Origin: RGIG1995 sp045645205
GTDB taxonomy: Bacteria > Bacillota > Clostridia > Oscillospirales > CAG-272
Direction of reading: 5' to 3'
Assembly: GCA_045645205.1 (NCBI GenBank)
Contig: JAZRIJ010000014.1
Location: 1-13,624 of the forward strand
Length of the DNA stretch: 13,624 nucleotides
Shown: positions 6,955-13,624 of the stretch, piece by piece
Layout of the letters: every line of letters begins with the position of its first letter
Numbering within the stretch: position 1 is the first letter of the stretch
Position numbers and translations under genes: made by a program
The notes under the pieces: model-generated
What the model was told of the DNA's origin: nothing
What the model saw: only the letters and a program-made list of their open reading frames with translations
Database searches by the model: none

Positions 6955-7662
6955 ATGCTTTTATACATAATAAGACACGGTGATCCCGATTACAAAACCG
7001 ACTCATTGACAGAGCTTGGAAAAATGCAGGCAGAGGCTGTTGCAAAGCGATTGCAAAGATCGAAAATCAATGTAGTTTATACGTCACCGATGGGCAGAGC
7101 AATACAGACAGCAGAGCCTACCTGTCGTCTTCTGGGACTTGATTATCAAGTTGAGCATTGGGCGCAGGAGGTGCACGGAGAACAGATGACCACATATCCC
7201 GACGGAGAAAAAAGGTCGGTAACTGTTTTACAAAACACTCTATTAAAAGAAAACGGAGAGATTGATATTCCTTTTACAAAAATGTTTGAAAGTAAGGCGC
7301 TTGCCGAATCGGATATGGAAGCAGCTTTTAACCGTATCAGGGATAACGGCAGAGACTTTCTTGAGCGTCTCGGATATAAAGAAGAAAACGGAATATACAA
7401 AATAATGAGACAAAATGAAGACAGAGTTGCGTTGTTTTGCCACGCTATTTTTTCAAGAACCTGGCTTTCCGAGCTTCTTCATATACCGCTTCATATAATT
7501 TGGTCGTCATTTTATGGGCATCTTCACACGGGTGTTACTGTTATTGAATTTAAAAACAACCTGAACGGCATAACCTCTCCCAAATGTTTTTGTTATTCCG
7601 ATACATCCCATTTGTATGCGGAAGAGCTTGAGGTTACACACGACAGAAAAATTATTATTTAA
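6955..7662 (+). CDS. Histidine phosphatase superfamily protein (phosphoglycerate-mutase-like)
   Basis: This 235-residue cytosolic phosphatase or mutase works through a phospho-histidine. Seen: the catalytic RHG at residues 7-9 (His8 accepts the phosphate), TSPMGRAIQTAE (43-54) with R48 for phosphate binding, an acidic E72, and the second catalytic His in FCHAIFSRTW (His163). The C-terminal HTGVTVIEF also fits the family. A roughly 60-residue helical insert (about 80-140) is larger than in compact CobC/GpmB-type members. The second-His motif reads CHAIF rather than the common HGG. GGAGGA (6943-6948) precedes ATG by 6 nt. The substrate is unknown; sugar phosphates, nucleotides and phosphoglycerates are all used in the superfamily. 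It is followed by a terminator-like hairpin and a methyltransferase-like gene. Confidence 0.9.
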   Translation: MLLYIIRHGDPDYKTDSLTELGKMQAEAVAKRLQRSKINVVYTSPMGRAIQTAEPTCRLLGLDYQVEHWAQEVHGEQMTTYPDGEKRSVTVLQNTLLKENGEIDIPFTKMFESKALAESDMEAAFNRIRDNGRDFLERLGYKEENGIYKIMRQNEDRVALFCHAIFSRTWLSELLHIPLHIIWSSFYGHLHTGVTVIEFKNNLNGITSPKCFCYSDTSHLYAEELEVTHDRKIII

Positions 7663-7716
7663 AAAAAGGCTGTAGTTAATACGATTTTTTAATCTTTTTG
7701 CTACAGTCTGTTTTTT
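7661..7716 (+). terminator. Terminator-like hairpin between phosphatase and methyltransferase genes
   Basis: GGCTGTAG (7668-7675) pairs with CTACAGTC (7701-7708) with one G-T wobble; a 25-nt T-rich loop may fold further (GATT/AATC). TG and six T follow (7711-7716). It is close to the phosphatase stop, as a terminator should be. However, the next gene's ribosome binding site starts only 4 nt after the T-run, so it may be an attenuator. Confidence 0.72.
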
Positions 7717-7731
7717 GAATAGGAGGAATGT

Positions 7732-8631
7732 ATGGATAAAGAAACCAGTCTTAAACTAAGCGGTTATATTTCACAGAAAATAATAACTGAAGCTCCGACG
7801 GTAAACTATACCGAATCGGACCTCGAAAAGGCAAAAAAGGAATATTCAAAAGAACAGCTTGAGGGGCTGAAAAAAGCAGGACTTTACAACGGGGATTTTG
7901 AAACGTTTTATGTTGTAAAAAAGTTTTGCGATATGCTGAAAATATGGGATCACGCAGATGATGAATATCTGAAAAAACTGTTTTTAAACGCAAAATGCCA
8001 TAGTAAGCAGTATTTCTATGATGACCCGTATTTGAAGAATATAAAAGTTCCTGTTGTAAATAACGGTAATGTTCTTTTGCTTAATGCTTGCTATGAAAAA
8101 GGTGAGTTTTTCCAGTACGATATGCCGAGGTTGTCGGAGGATATCGTTGTTCCGAAGCTTGGATTTTTTAATAAACGTGTGTTTTTTCCGAGCGTATATG
8201 AGGGAGAAATGCCTTGGGTAAGCGTATGCCCGTCGGAAATTAATTCTATGCAGATAGACGTTGACAAGGCGGAAGGCAGGTGCCTTGTGCTGGGACTTGG
8301 TCTTGGTTACTATCCGTATGTTATCTCGCTGTCCGAAAAAGTGAAAAGCATAACGGTAGTTGAAATAAGCGATAAGATAATAGACCTTTTTGAAAAACAT
8401 ATCTTGCCCCAGTTTGAGCATAAAGAGAAAATAAAAATTGTACACGCCGACGCTATCGAGTTTATGAAAAACGTTTGTCGCGACGAATACGATTACTGTT
8501 ATGCCGATATCTGGGAAGGTCAGGTAGACGGAGCTCCACTCTATATCCAAATAAAGCAACACGAAAACAGGCTTCCTTATACCCGTTTTGCTTACTGGAT
8601 AGAAGACGAAATAAAATGGTATTTGGAATAG
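7732..8631 (+). CDS. Spermidine-synthase-like / SAM-dependent methyltransferase-fold protein
   Basis: This is a 299-residue cytosolic protein. The C-terminal half is a Rossmann-type SAM or aminopropyl-donor binding fold: motif I VLGLGLGYYPY (186-196), an acidic strand end VVEIS with E211, HADAIEF (238-244) and DYCYADIWEG (254-263). The order resembles spermidine synthases and related methyltransferases. The N-terminal half (1-180) is helical at first, then beta-rich with NNGNVLLLNACYEKG (110-124), and I do not recognise it. The fold lacks a clear extended end after its fifth strand, so it may be compact. AGGAGG (7721-7726) lies 5 nt before ATG 7732; the ATG at 7728 runs into a stop at once. 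No partner polyamine gene (speD, speA) is nearby, so true spermidine synthesis is doubtful. A generic orphan methyltransferase is as likely. Confidence 0.75.
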   Translation: MDKETSLKLSGYISQKIITEAPTVNYTESDLEKAKKEYSKEQLEGLKKAGLYNGDFETFYVVKKFCDMLKIWDHADDEYLKKLFLNAKCHSKQYFYDDPYLKNIKVPVVNNGNVLLLNACYEKGEFFQYDMPRLSEDIVVPKLGFFNKRVFFPSVYEGEMPWVSVCPSEINSMQIDVDKAEGRCLVLGLGLGYYPYVISLSEKVKSITVVEISDKIIDLFEKHILPQFEHKEKIKIVHADAIEFMKNVCRDEYDYCYADIWEGQVDGAPLYIQIKQHENRLPYTRFAYWIEDEIKWYLE

Positions 8632-8639
8632 AATAATGC

Positions 8640-8694
8640 AAAAAGCGAAGTTTTCTGCAAATCAAACTCAAAATGCAGAAAACTTCGCTTTTTT
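8640..8694. terminator. Strong bidirectional intrinsic terminator
   Basis: A perfect 20-bp stem (8640-8659 with 8674-8693) and a 14-nt loop, with A-runs and T-runs at both sides. It lies between the convergent methyltransferase gene (plus) and PF06541-type gene (minus) and would end both transcripts. Confidence 0.92.
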
Positions 8695-8707
8695 CGATGT
8701 AGGGATA

Positions 8708-9121
8708 TTAGCTTCCAAATATTTTTTCTTGGCGGGAAAATATTTTATCTCGGATAAGCCTTGCAATCTTAAATGCGGGAATACAGAGCAAAAACCAAAA
8801 AAATGAAAATAACAGACAGATCTGTCCATATAGATTAAATATAATACCCGAATAGTCCCATACATTCCAGCCGAGAAGAAGGTTAACAATGCAGCCGGTT
8901 ACAAACTCGTTGAATGTTATAAAAATACAGCCGAACAGACATTTGAGCAGGATATGGCTGTCTTTTTTCAGAATTTCGAAAATATAGATTCCGAGAAAAC
9001 ATATCCCTCCGCATACTCCCATCGACCAATGTGTATAGCCTCTCCACATCAGCTCAAGAAGCATATACACTACACCGCCTGTCAAAAACATACTCGGCAA
9101 TTCATAATACTTTATATTCAA
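8708..9121 (-). CDS. Small integral membrane protein, PF06541-like (putative ABC-transporter type IV / CmpB-like)
   Basis: This 137-residue protein has four or so hydrophobic segments (about 10-25, 33-50, 60-82, 96-118) and a basic C-terminal tail. The stretch WNVWDYSG (85-92), then FNLYGQICLLFSFFW (95-109), matches the conserved core of the family named putative ABC-transporter type IV, whose function is not known. MWRGYTHWSM (25-34) also fits the family's early loop. The start is TTG at 9121 with GGAGG (9131-9135) 9 nt upstream. That site lies inside the 3' arm of a hairpin, so initiation may be blocked unless it is opened. The gene follows yfhO by 52 nt on the same strand; no separate promoter was found. 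It ends at the strong terminator shared with the methyltransferase gene. Confidence 0.75.
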   Translation of the reverse strand: MNIKYYELPSMFLTGGVVYMLLELMWRGYTHWSMGVCGGICFLGIYIFEILKKDSHILLKCLFGCIFITFNEFVTGCIVNLLLGWNVWDYSGIIFNLYGQICLLFSFFWFLLCIPAFKIARLIRDKIFSRQEKIFGS

Positions 9122-9157
9122 AAATGACCACCTCCGAATTAGAGGGTAGTCATTTTT
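9120..9157 (-). terminator. Hairpin after yfhO that also encloses the next gene's ribosome binding site
   Basis: The minus-strand RNA folds 9157-9143 against 9134-9120, about 15 pairs with one U-G wobble and one bulged C. The outer arms are AAAAATGAC and GTCATTTTT. It starts 16 nt after the yfhO stop and ends in five T, so it looks like an intrinsic terminator. The 3' arm contains GGAGGTGG (9128-9135), the ribosome binding site of the next gene, and the T-run overlaps its TTG start. Confidence 0.75.
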
Positions 9158-9173
9158 ATCAAGTCTTATTCAG

Positions 9174-11954
9174 TTATTCGTTTGAATTTTCTTCGTTATC
9201 TTTGTTCGGCGAGATAACCTCTTCCAGCGTTTCTTCTGTTTCGGGAAATTCAAATCCGTCATAGAATTCGTCAACAGCTTTTTTTACCATAAGCTGTTTT
9301 TTCTTTTTCTTAACAATCAAATCAATTACAATAACGGCAACAAACAGAGTAAATCCCATAGCGGCTATAATCGAGCCTTGTATAAAGCAATCGGGGAGAT
9401 ATACAAATTCAAGTTCGTGAGTACCAACGGGAATTGCTGCAGCAAGAAGTGAATTGCCTGTCATTGTGAGTACAAGCTCTTCACCGTCGCAATATATATG
9501 CCAGCCTTCATCATATGGAATAGAGGTAAACAGAAGCGAATCCTCTTCCTTTACTGTTATAGTACCGCTGAGACGGGTATCCGAGTGTTCATCGATTTCA
9601 AATCTGCACTCGTTAAGCTTTGTCATAACATCTATATACACATTTGTATCCATATAGTAGAAATAGTTGCAGTTGGTGAGAACATAGAGATTTTCATCGG
9701 CAAGAACAAGCTTCATATTGACCGTCTCGCCTTCTTCAAAGCTTTTCATGGAAATTATCCTGTCTGTTTCATTATCAAAAAATGTTCCCCAGTCTCTGTT
9801 GTTAAGCATAAGCTCAACTTTACGGGGATAGTCGGAGGGATAAAAGAAAAACAGTTCGTCGTCTGTAGGCGCATTAAATGTATATGTTACGATTGCATCA
9901 GAGCCTTCTTTTTTGGGGATATATTTTGTATATTCACTTGTTGCCTGGGATTTAGAGGCGTTATTGGTAGTTTCTGTAATGTTTTCTATAGGCTTGAAGA
10001 GCATAACCGTTTCCTGTTCGCCAAGCATTGAAGTAATAAGCTTGTTTATTAGATCAAACGGTGTTTCGTAAATACCGAAATCCAAATGTTCAGTATTTTC
10101 GGAAACTGCAAATGCAATGCTTTGAACGTATTTGTTTTGATATACACTGTAGCCGTTTTCGCGGTGAAGCTCGGTAAACAGCTCGTCATTCATACTGTCA
10201 GAACTTATTATATATTTAATACCCAGAAGTGAATCGGAGGCGGGAGTACCACCGAGATATTTTGACCAGTGGGATTTTGAGGAATAACCAAGCTGGTTAA
10301 GCAGCTTAACGATTGAAGCGTTGAGGGTCGAGGTAGAGCTTGACAGACCGTTGATGTCAAGAGTCATATTATCGTTTGTTCTTCTGTGTTCTGTTTTTTC
10401 AAAGCGGTAGAACGAGTCATCATTTGTTTGTATATAATTAACCAGAGGAGTCATTTTGTCGATATATTCTCTGTATGAGGTCCTTGAGCTGAATATAACA
10501 TCCGAATCAAGTGAGTTGAGGTTTACATATCCGTTTATTAACAATTCTGTGGAGACCAGAATTGCAAGAATGAGGGAGGTAAAGCTTGTGTGGTTTTCTT
10601 TTCGCACGGCGTAGAGCGTAAGAAGATAGATTCCTACGCATATAAGACTTATCCATATACATGTAACATTATCAATATAGCTGTATTCTTCGGCTTGTAT
10701 AAGAGCTATCATCAAAATCAAGCCGCCGCACACGCCTATGATATGATTAAAGTTTATTTCTTTTATAATGTTGAACGCTTGGTGCGCAAACACTATAAGC
10801 AGGAAACAGAACATGAAGCTGTAACGGTAATTAAGCCAGTTGGGCTTTTGCATACCGTGCATAAATATATCAAGCGTTGATGCGGAGAAGAAGAGAACAA
10901 GGGTTGATATAATAAATCCTGCGCATATTTTTTCACGGGGAGTGATTTTTTTGGTAATAAAAAATATCGGTAAAAGAATGAGGGACAATACACCGCAGTA
11001 AACAAAGGGAAGTCCCTCGGGGCGCACGGTATCATAAGAATTGGGAAGCATTTTTGCAAACAATTCAAGTAGGTTGAAATTGGATGAAAGCTCATAGGTT
11101 GGATCGGAGAACTCATTTTTTCCGAATTTCAAAGAATAGTAGACCGTGAAAATAATTACAGCTGACATTGCAAGAGCAATAATGGAGAAGAAAAGCACAC
11201 GCAAAAATGATTTTAACAAATGAAGCTTTTCACCTGTCTCATTATACTTATAGGAATAGCCGTAAGCAAAGTAATAATATACAGAATATACTGCAAGAAA
11301 AATGCACAGCATATATCCGATATAGAAGTTTGAAATAATCGATACGGCAAGCACTATGGTATAGAGGAGATATCTTTTCTTATTTATAAGGTTTTCAAGT
11401 CCAAGAATGAGCAAGGGCAGGAAGAGAAGTACGTCAATCCACATTGTATTGTGGGCGTTTACCATAGCGTATGAGGTCAAGGCATACATGGAAGCAAAGA
11501 TTACTGTAGCATATTTGCTTTTTGCCCTGCCGGAATAGTGGAGATATACAGCAAAGTTAAAACCGGACAAACCTGCCTTTAAAACAAAAATGGTAAGAAG
11601 AGCTTCTGTTATGGCATTTTCAGGAAAAAGCACAATGAGCAGATTAAAAGGACTTGCAAGATAATATGCAAACATTCCCATAAACTCTCCGCCGAGAGCT
11701 CTTTGCCATGAGTAGAGCAGATTTCCTTGGCCGAGAAGTACATCTCTAAGCTCTTCAAAGAAGTAAACATACTGAGCATTAAGGTCGAGTACGAGTACTG
11801 ATTCTTCTCCTATAGGATAGACTCCTCTTATAAAATATATTATCAGGAATATAGAGCCGGGAATGAAAAATGCCCAGAGCAGATATGGACTGAATTTTGG
11901 TTTTGAATTTGTTTCTGTATTTTTATCAAGACATAATGCATGTACGTTAGTCAT
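9174..11954 (-). CDS. yfhO: YfhO-family polytopic membrane protein (GT-C-type envelope glycosyltransferase)
   Basis: The protein has 926 residues: a short cytosolic start, a large membrane domain with about a dozen segments (about 25-490), a roughly 360-residue outer domain, one last segment (about 857-881), KKKKK, and an acidic tail. Seen: LVLDLNAQYVYFF (54-66) in the first outer loop, where D57 is the likely catalytic Asp, and WQRALGGEF (83-91), both typical of YfhO. The C-terminal YDEGW (814-818), CDG (822-824) and PVGTHELEFVY (842-852) form the other family hallmark. In Bacillus and Staphylococcus, YfhO works with CsbB and GtcA to add GlcNAc to lipoteichoic acid; a like role is inferred. 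The start chosen is ATG 11954 (GGGAGGTG upstream, 8-nt spacing), not a weaker start 30 nt earlier. It overlaps DUF951 by 8 nt. Confidence 0.92.
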   Translation of the reverse strand: MTNVHALCLDKNTETNSKPKFSPYLLWAFFIPGSIFLIIYFIRGVYPIGEESVLVLDLNAQYVYFFEELRDVLLGQGNLLYSWQRALGGEFMGMFAYYLASPFNLLIVLFPENAITEALLTIFVLKAGLSGFNFAVYLHYSGRAKSKYATVIFASMYALTSYAMVNAHNTMWIDVLLFLPLLILGLENLINKKRYLLYTIVLAVSIISNFYIGYMLCIFLAVYSVYYYFAYGYSYKYNETGEKLHLLKSFLRVLFFSIIALAMSAVIIFTVYYSLKFGKNEFSDPTYELSSNFNLLELFAKMLPNSYDTVRPEGLPFVYCGVLSLILLPIFFITKKITPREKICAGFIISTLVLFFSASTLDIFMHGMQKPNWLNYRYSFMFCFLLIVFAHQAFNIIKEINFNHIIGVCGGLILMIALIQAEEYSYIDNVTCIWISLICVGIYLLTLYAVRKENHTSFTSLILAILVSTELLINGYVNLNSLDSDVIFSSRTSYREYIDKMTPLVNYIQTNDDSFYRFEKTEHRRTNDNMTLDINGLSSSTSTLNASIVKLLNQLGYSSKSHWSKYLGGTPASDSLLGIKYIISSDSMNDELFTELHRENGYSVYQNKYVQSIAFAVSENTEHLDFGIYETPFDLINKLITSMLGEQETVMLFKPIENITETTNNASKSQATSEYTKYIPKKEGSDAIVTYTFNAPTDDELFFFYPSDYPRKVELMLNNRDWGTFFDNETDRIISMKSFEEGETVNMKLVLADENLYVLTNCNYFYYMDTNVYIDVMTKLNECRFEIDEHSDTRLSGTITVKEEDSLLFTSIPYDEGWHIYCDGEELVLTMTGNSLLAAAIPVGTHELEFVYLPDCFIQGSIIAAMGFTLFVAVIVIDLIVKKKKKQLMVKKAVDEFYDGFEFPETEETLEEVISPNKDNEENSNE

Positions 11955-12159
11955 TATCTGCACCTCCCATAGATATATGCTCAACCTTTTTTATGTTTTT
12001 TTCCAGCTTAAGTCGAGGCAGAGTCATATCATGCCCACACCCCTTGCATTTTATTCTTACATCACTGCCTGTGCGCATAACGGTAAATTCTACCGAACCG
12101 CACGGGTGTTTTTTCTTCATTATTAGCGTATCGCCTTTATCAAACTTGGGTATATTCAA
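11947..12159 (-). CDS. DUF951 family small zinc-ribbon-like protein (YyzM-like)
   Basis: This 70-residue protein matches DUF951 along its length: PKFDKGDTL (4-12), then HPCG (18-21), a beta stretch, and CKGCGH (38-43) followed by MTLPRLKLEKNIKKV. C20, C38 and C41, with H18 or H43, could bind zinc. The function of the family is unknown; its small KOW-like beta core suggests nucleic-acid binding, which is only a guess. The start is TTG 12159 with AGAGGA 8 nt upstream. The stop overlaps the yfhO start by 8 nt (ATGACTAA), which points to coupled translation. It is the first gene after a good promoter. A C-terminal extension of about 10 residues (SMGGADND) encodes the yfhO ribosome binding site. 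Confidence 0.9.
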   Translation of the reverse strand: MNIPKFDKGDTLIMKKKHPCGSVEFTVMRTGSDVRIKCKGCGHDMTLPRLKLEKNIKKVEHISMGGADND

Positions 12160-12203
12160 ATGTAATATCCTCTCTTTTTTTTAGTAATGGTTCTTCACAG
12201 AAT

Positions 12204-12232
12204 ATTATAACACAAAACCCAATTATTGTAAA
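12204..12232 (-). promoter_or_regulatory. Sigma-A promoter of the DUF951-yfhO operon
   Basis: On the minus strand, TTTACA (12227-12232), a 17-nt spacer, then a perfect TATAAT (12204-12209) with an extended -10 TGT (12210-12212). The predicted start near 12197 gives a leader of about 37 nt. Confidence 0.82.
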
Positions 12233-12259
12233 CAATTTCATTGAGAAGTTTATAAACTA

Positions 12260-12287
12260 TTGAAAAAATATTAATTTGTGATAAAAT
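12260..12287 (+). promoter_or_regulatory. Sigma-A promoter of cinA
   Basis: TTGAAA (12260-12265), a 16-nt spacer, then TAAAAT (12282-12287) with an extended -10 TGA (12279-12281). It lies about 35 nt before the cinA start. It diverges from the DUF951 promoter, with only 27 bp between the two -35 boxes. Confidence 0.7.
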
Positions 12288-12321
12288 AAAAATAAAAATA
12301 AAGCTTTTGGGAGTTGATGGT

Positions 12322-13569
12322 ATGAAACAGATAAACAACGCAGAAATTCTTTGTGTAGGTACGGAAATACTTATAGGGGACATTGTTAATACAAACGCCG
12401 CGTATATATCTAAAAGACTTGCGGCAATGGGAATTAATCAGTATCATCAGGGTGTGGTTGGAGACAATCCCGACAGGCTGAAGAATTTTTTGTCAGAGGC
12501 TTTAAATAGGTCTGACCTTGTTATACTGACGGGGGGGTTAGGACCCACGTACGATGACTTAACAAAAGAAACGGTTGCCGAGCTTATGGGCAAGAGAATG
12601 GAGCTGCACAAGCCTTCATACGACAGACTCAAGGCGTATTTTACAAGTCGAAATGCGGAAATGACAGAAAACAATGTTAAACAAGCCGTTATGCCCGAGG
12701 GGTGTATAGTTCTGCAGAATAATTGCGGAACTGCTCCGGGAGCTGTTATAGAAAACGAGGAGACGGGAAAGACAGCAATAATATTGCCCGGACCTCCCCG
12801 TGAAATGAAGCCTATGTTTGAAGAAGGGGTCGTACCGTATCTTGAAAGCCGTTCTGAGTGGATGTTTGTAAGCAAAAATATAAATATTTTCGGAATGGGC
12901 GAATCAAAGGTTGAAAGCGAACTTATAGACATAATGAGAAATTCGCTTAATCCAACCGTCGCACCTTACGCAACAGACGGAGAGGTTAGGCTCCGTGTTA
13001 CAGCCAAAGTAAAGACTGAAGAAGATGGAGAAAAGCTTTGTTTCGAAATGATAGAAACCCTGAAGAACACACCTGTAGGTAAGTATATTTACGGAATTGA
13101 TACAACACTTGAAAAGGCATTAATTGAAAAACTTGCAAAAAATAATATGAAAATATCCATTGCCGAATCCTGTACAGGTGGAATGGTAACAGAAAAGCTT
13201 ACAACGGTGAGCGGTTCGTCTGCCGTGCTTGACGGAAGTGTTGTTTCGTATGCAAATAGAATAAAGGCGGAGCTTTTAAATGTAAGCGAAGAGACCCTTA
13301 ATACAAAGGGCGCGGTTTCAGAAGAATGTGCGTTGCAGATGGCAGAGGGAGTAAGAAAGCTTATGAATTCCGATATAGGAATAAGTATAACAGGAATCGC
13401 AGGACCTACGGGCGGAACGGAAGAAAAGCCTGTCGGAACGGTTTATATCGCTGTAAGTACAGAAAAAAAATCTAAGTGCGAAAAGCTGAATGTCAGAAAT
13501 AACGGCAGAGAATATATAAGAAACGTTTCAGCTAAGAACGTTCTTCACTTGGCTTTAAAATCAATATAA
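12322..13569 (+). CDS. cinA: CinA: competence/damage-inducible protein A, nicotinamide-nucleotide amidohydrolase
   Basis: This 415-residue cytosolic protein has two domains. The N-terminal MoCF-like domain (about 1-170) shows GTEILIGD (13-20), TGGLGPTYDD (70-79) and PGPPREM (156-162); in characterised CinA proteins it has ADP-ribose pyrophosphatase activity. A linker domain follows, then the PncC-type amidohydrolase (about 260-415) with the catalytic AESCTGG (281-287, S283), SY (309-310) and ITGIAGPTGG (356-365). This half converts NMN to nicotinate mononucleotide for NAD recycling. All key residues are present and the length is normal. I chose ATG 12322 because GGGAG (12309-12313) lies 8 nt before it; the TTG at 12307 overlaps that site. 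In many Gram-positives cinA precedes recA, but here a terminator follows directly. Confidence 0.96.
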   Translation: MKQINNAEILCVGTEILIGDIVNTNAAYISKRLAAMGINQYHQGVVGDNPDRLKNFLSEALNRSDLVILTGGLGPTYDDLTKETVAELMGKRMELHKPSYDRLKAYFTSRNAEMTENNVKQAVMPEGCIVLQNNCGTAPGAVIENEETGKTAIILPGPPREMKPMFEEGVVPYLESRSEWMFVSKNINIFGMGESKVESELIDIMRNSLNPTVAPYATDGEVRLRVTAKVKTEEDGEKLCFEMIETLKNTPVGKYIYGIDTTLEKALIEKLAKNNMKISIAESCTGGMVTEKLTTVSGSSAVLDGSVVSYANRIKAELLNVSEETLNTKGAVSEECALQMAEGVRKLMNSDIGISITGIAGPTGGTEEKPVGTVYIAVSTEKKSKCEKLNVRNNGREYIRNVSAKNVLHLALKSI

Positions 13570-13572
13570 TTA

Positions 13573-13608
13573 AAAAAAGGACAGTACAAAAAAGTGCTGT
13601 CTTTTTTT
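13573..13608 (+). terminator. Intrinsic terminator of cinA
   Basis: GACAGTAC (13580-13587) pairs with GTGCTGTC (13594-13601) with one T-G wobble, an A6 loop, and seven T following (13602-13608). It lies 10 nt after the cinA stop. A-runs on the left mean it may also act on the opposite strand. Confidence 0.9.
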
Positions 13609-13624
13609 GCTCATTTTTTTATTT

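Noticed and set aside
7984..8562. 192-codon minus-strand open frame inside the methyltransferase gene
   Set aside because: It is a shadow of the plus-strand gene, which has a perfect ribosome binding site and recognisable motifs. The shadow has neither.
9498..10031. 177-codon plus-strand open frame inside yfhO
   Set aside because: It lies fully antisense to a long, well-conserved coding region, is Cys- and Phe-rich without any family resemblance, and lacks a ribosome binding site.
12447..12932. 161-codon minus-strand open frame inside cinA
   Set aside because: It is antisense to the conserved MoCF-like domain of CinA, with no start signals.

Overview
This is an AT-rich stretch of ordinary chromosome from a low-GC Gram-positive bacterium. 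It most likely belongs to the Clostridia, perhaps an uncultured gut-type lineage; the exact taxon cannot be read from the sequence. Supporting signs are strong AGGAGG-type ribosome binding sites, frequent TTG starts, a lipoprotein-anchored ABC transport operon, a DUF951 zinc-ribbon gene and a YfhO-family membrane protein. No mobile element, CRISPR array or phage gene is visible.

Layout. (1) 79-2639, plus strand: a two-gene operon with a GtrB/CsbB-like GT2 glycosyltransferase and a polytopic GT-C-like membrane protein, probably a lipid-linked sugar system for decorating the envelope. (2) 2769-3958, plus: a divergent, long-form PRPP synthetase with its own promoter. (3) 3996-6427, minus: a polar amino-acid ABC importer transcribed as binding lipoprotein, permease, ATPase. 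A stem-loop separates the first two genes and a bidirectional terminator is shared with prs. (4) 6428-6820: regulatory and repeat DNA, then tRNA-Arg(ACG) on minus with its own promoter and terminator. (5) 6894-8694, plus: a histidine phosphatase and a spermidine-synthase-like methyltransferase, with a terminator-like hairpin between them. (6) 8708-12232, minus: DUF951 and yfhO overlapping by 8 nt, followed after a hairpin by a small PF06541-type membrane protein. (7) 12260-13608, plus: cinA with its own promoter and terminator.

How the genes may work together. The GT2 enzyme probably loads a sugar onto undecaprenyl phosphate. The GT-C protein beside it, and possibly the distant YfhO, could transfer such sugars to envelope polymers outside the membrane; no GtrA/GtcA-type flippase is present. 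prs, the ABC importer, tRNA-Arg and cinA (NMN deamidation) are housekeeping. I see no clearly new multi-gene system. The best leads are regulatory: two hairpins placed at or on downstream ribosome binding sites (7668-7716 and 9120-9157), a repeat and inverted-repeat region at 6436-6662, and an extended -10 (TGN) in all seven promoters I could place.
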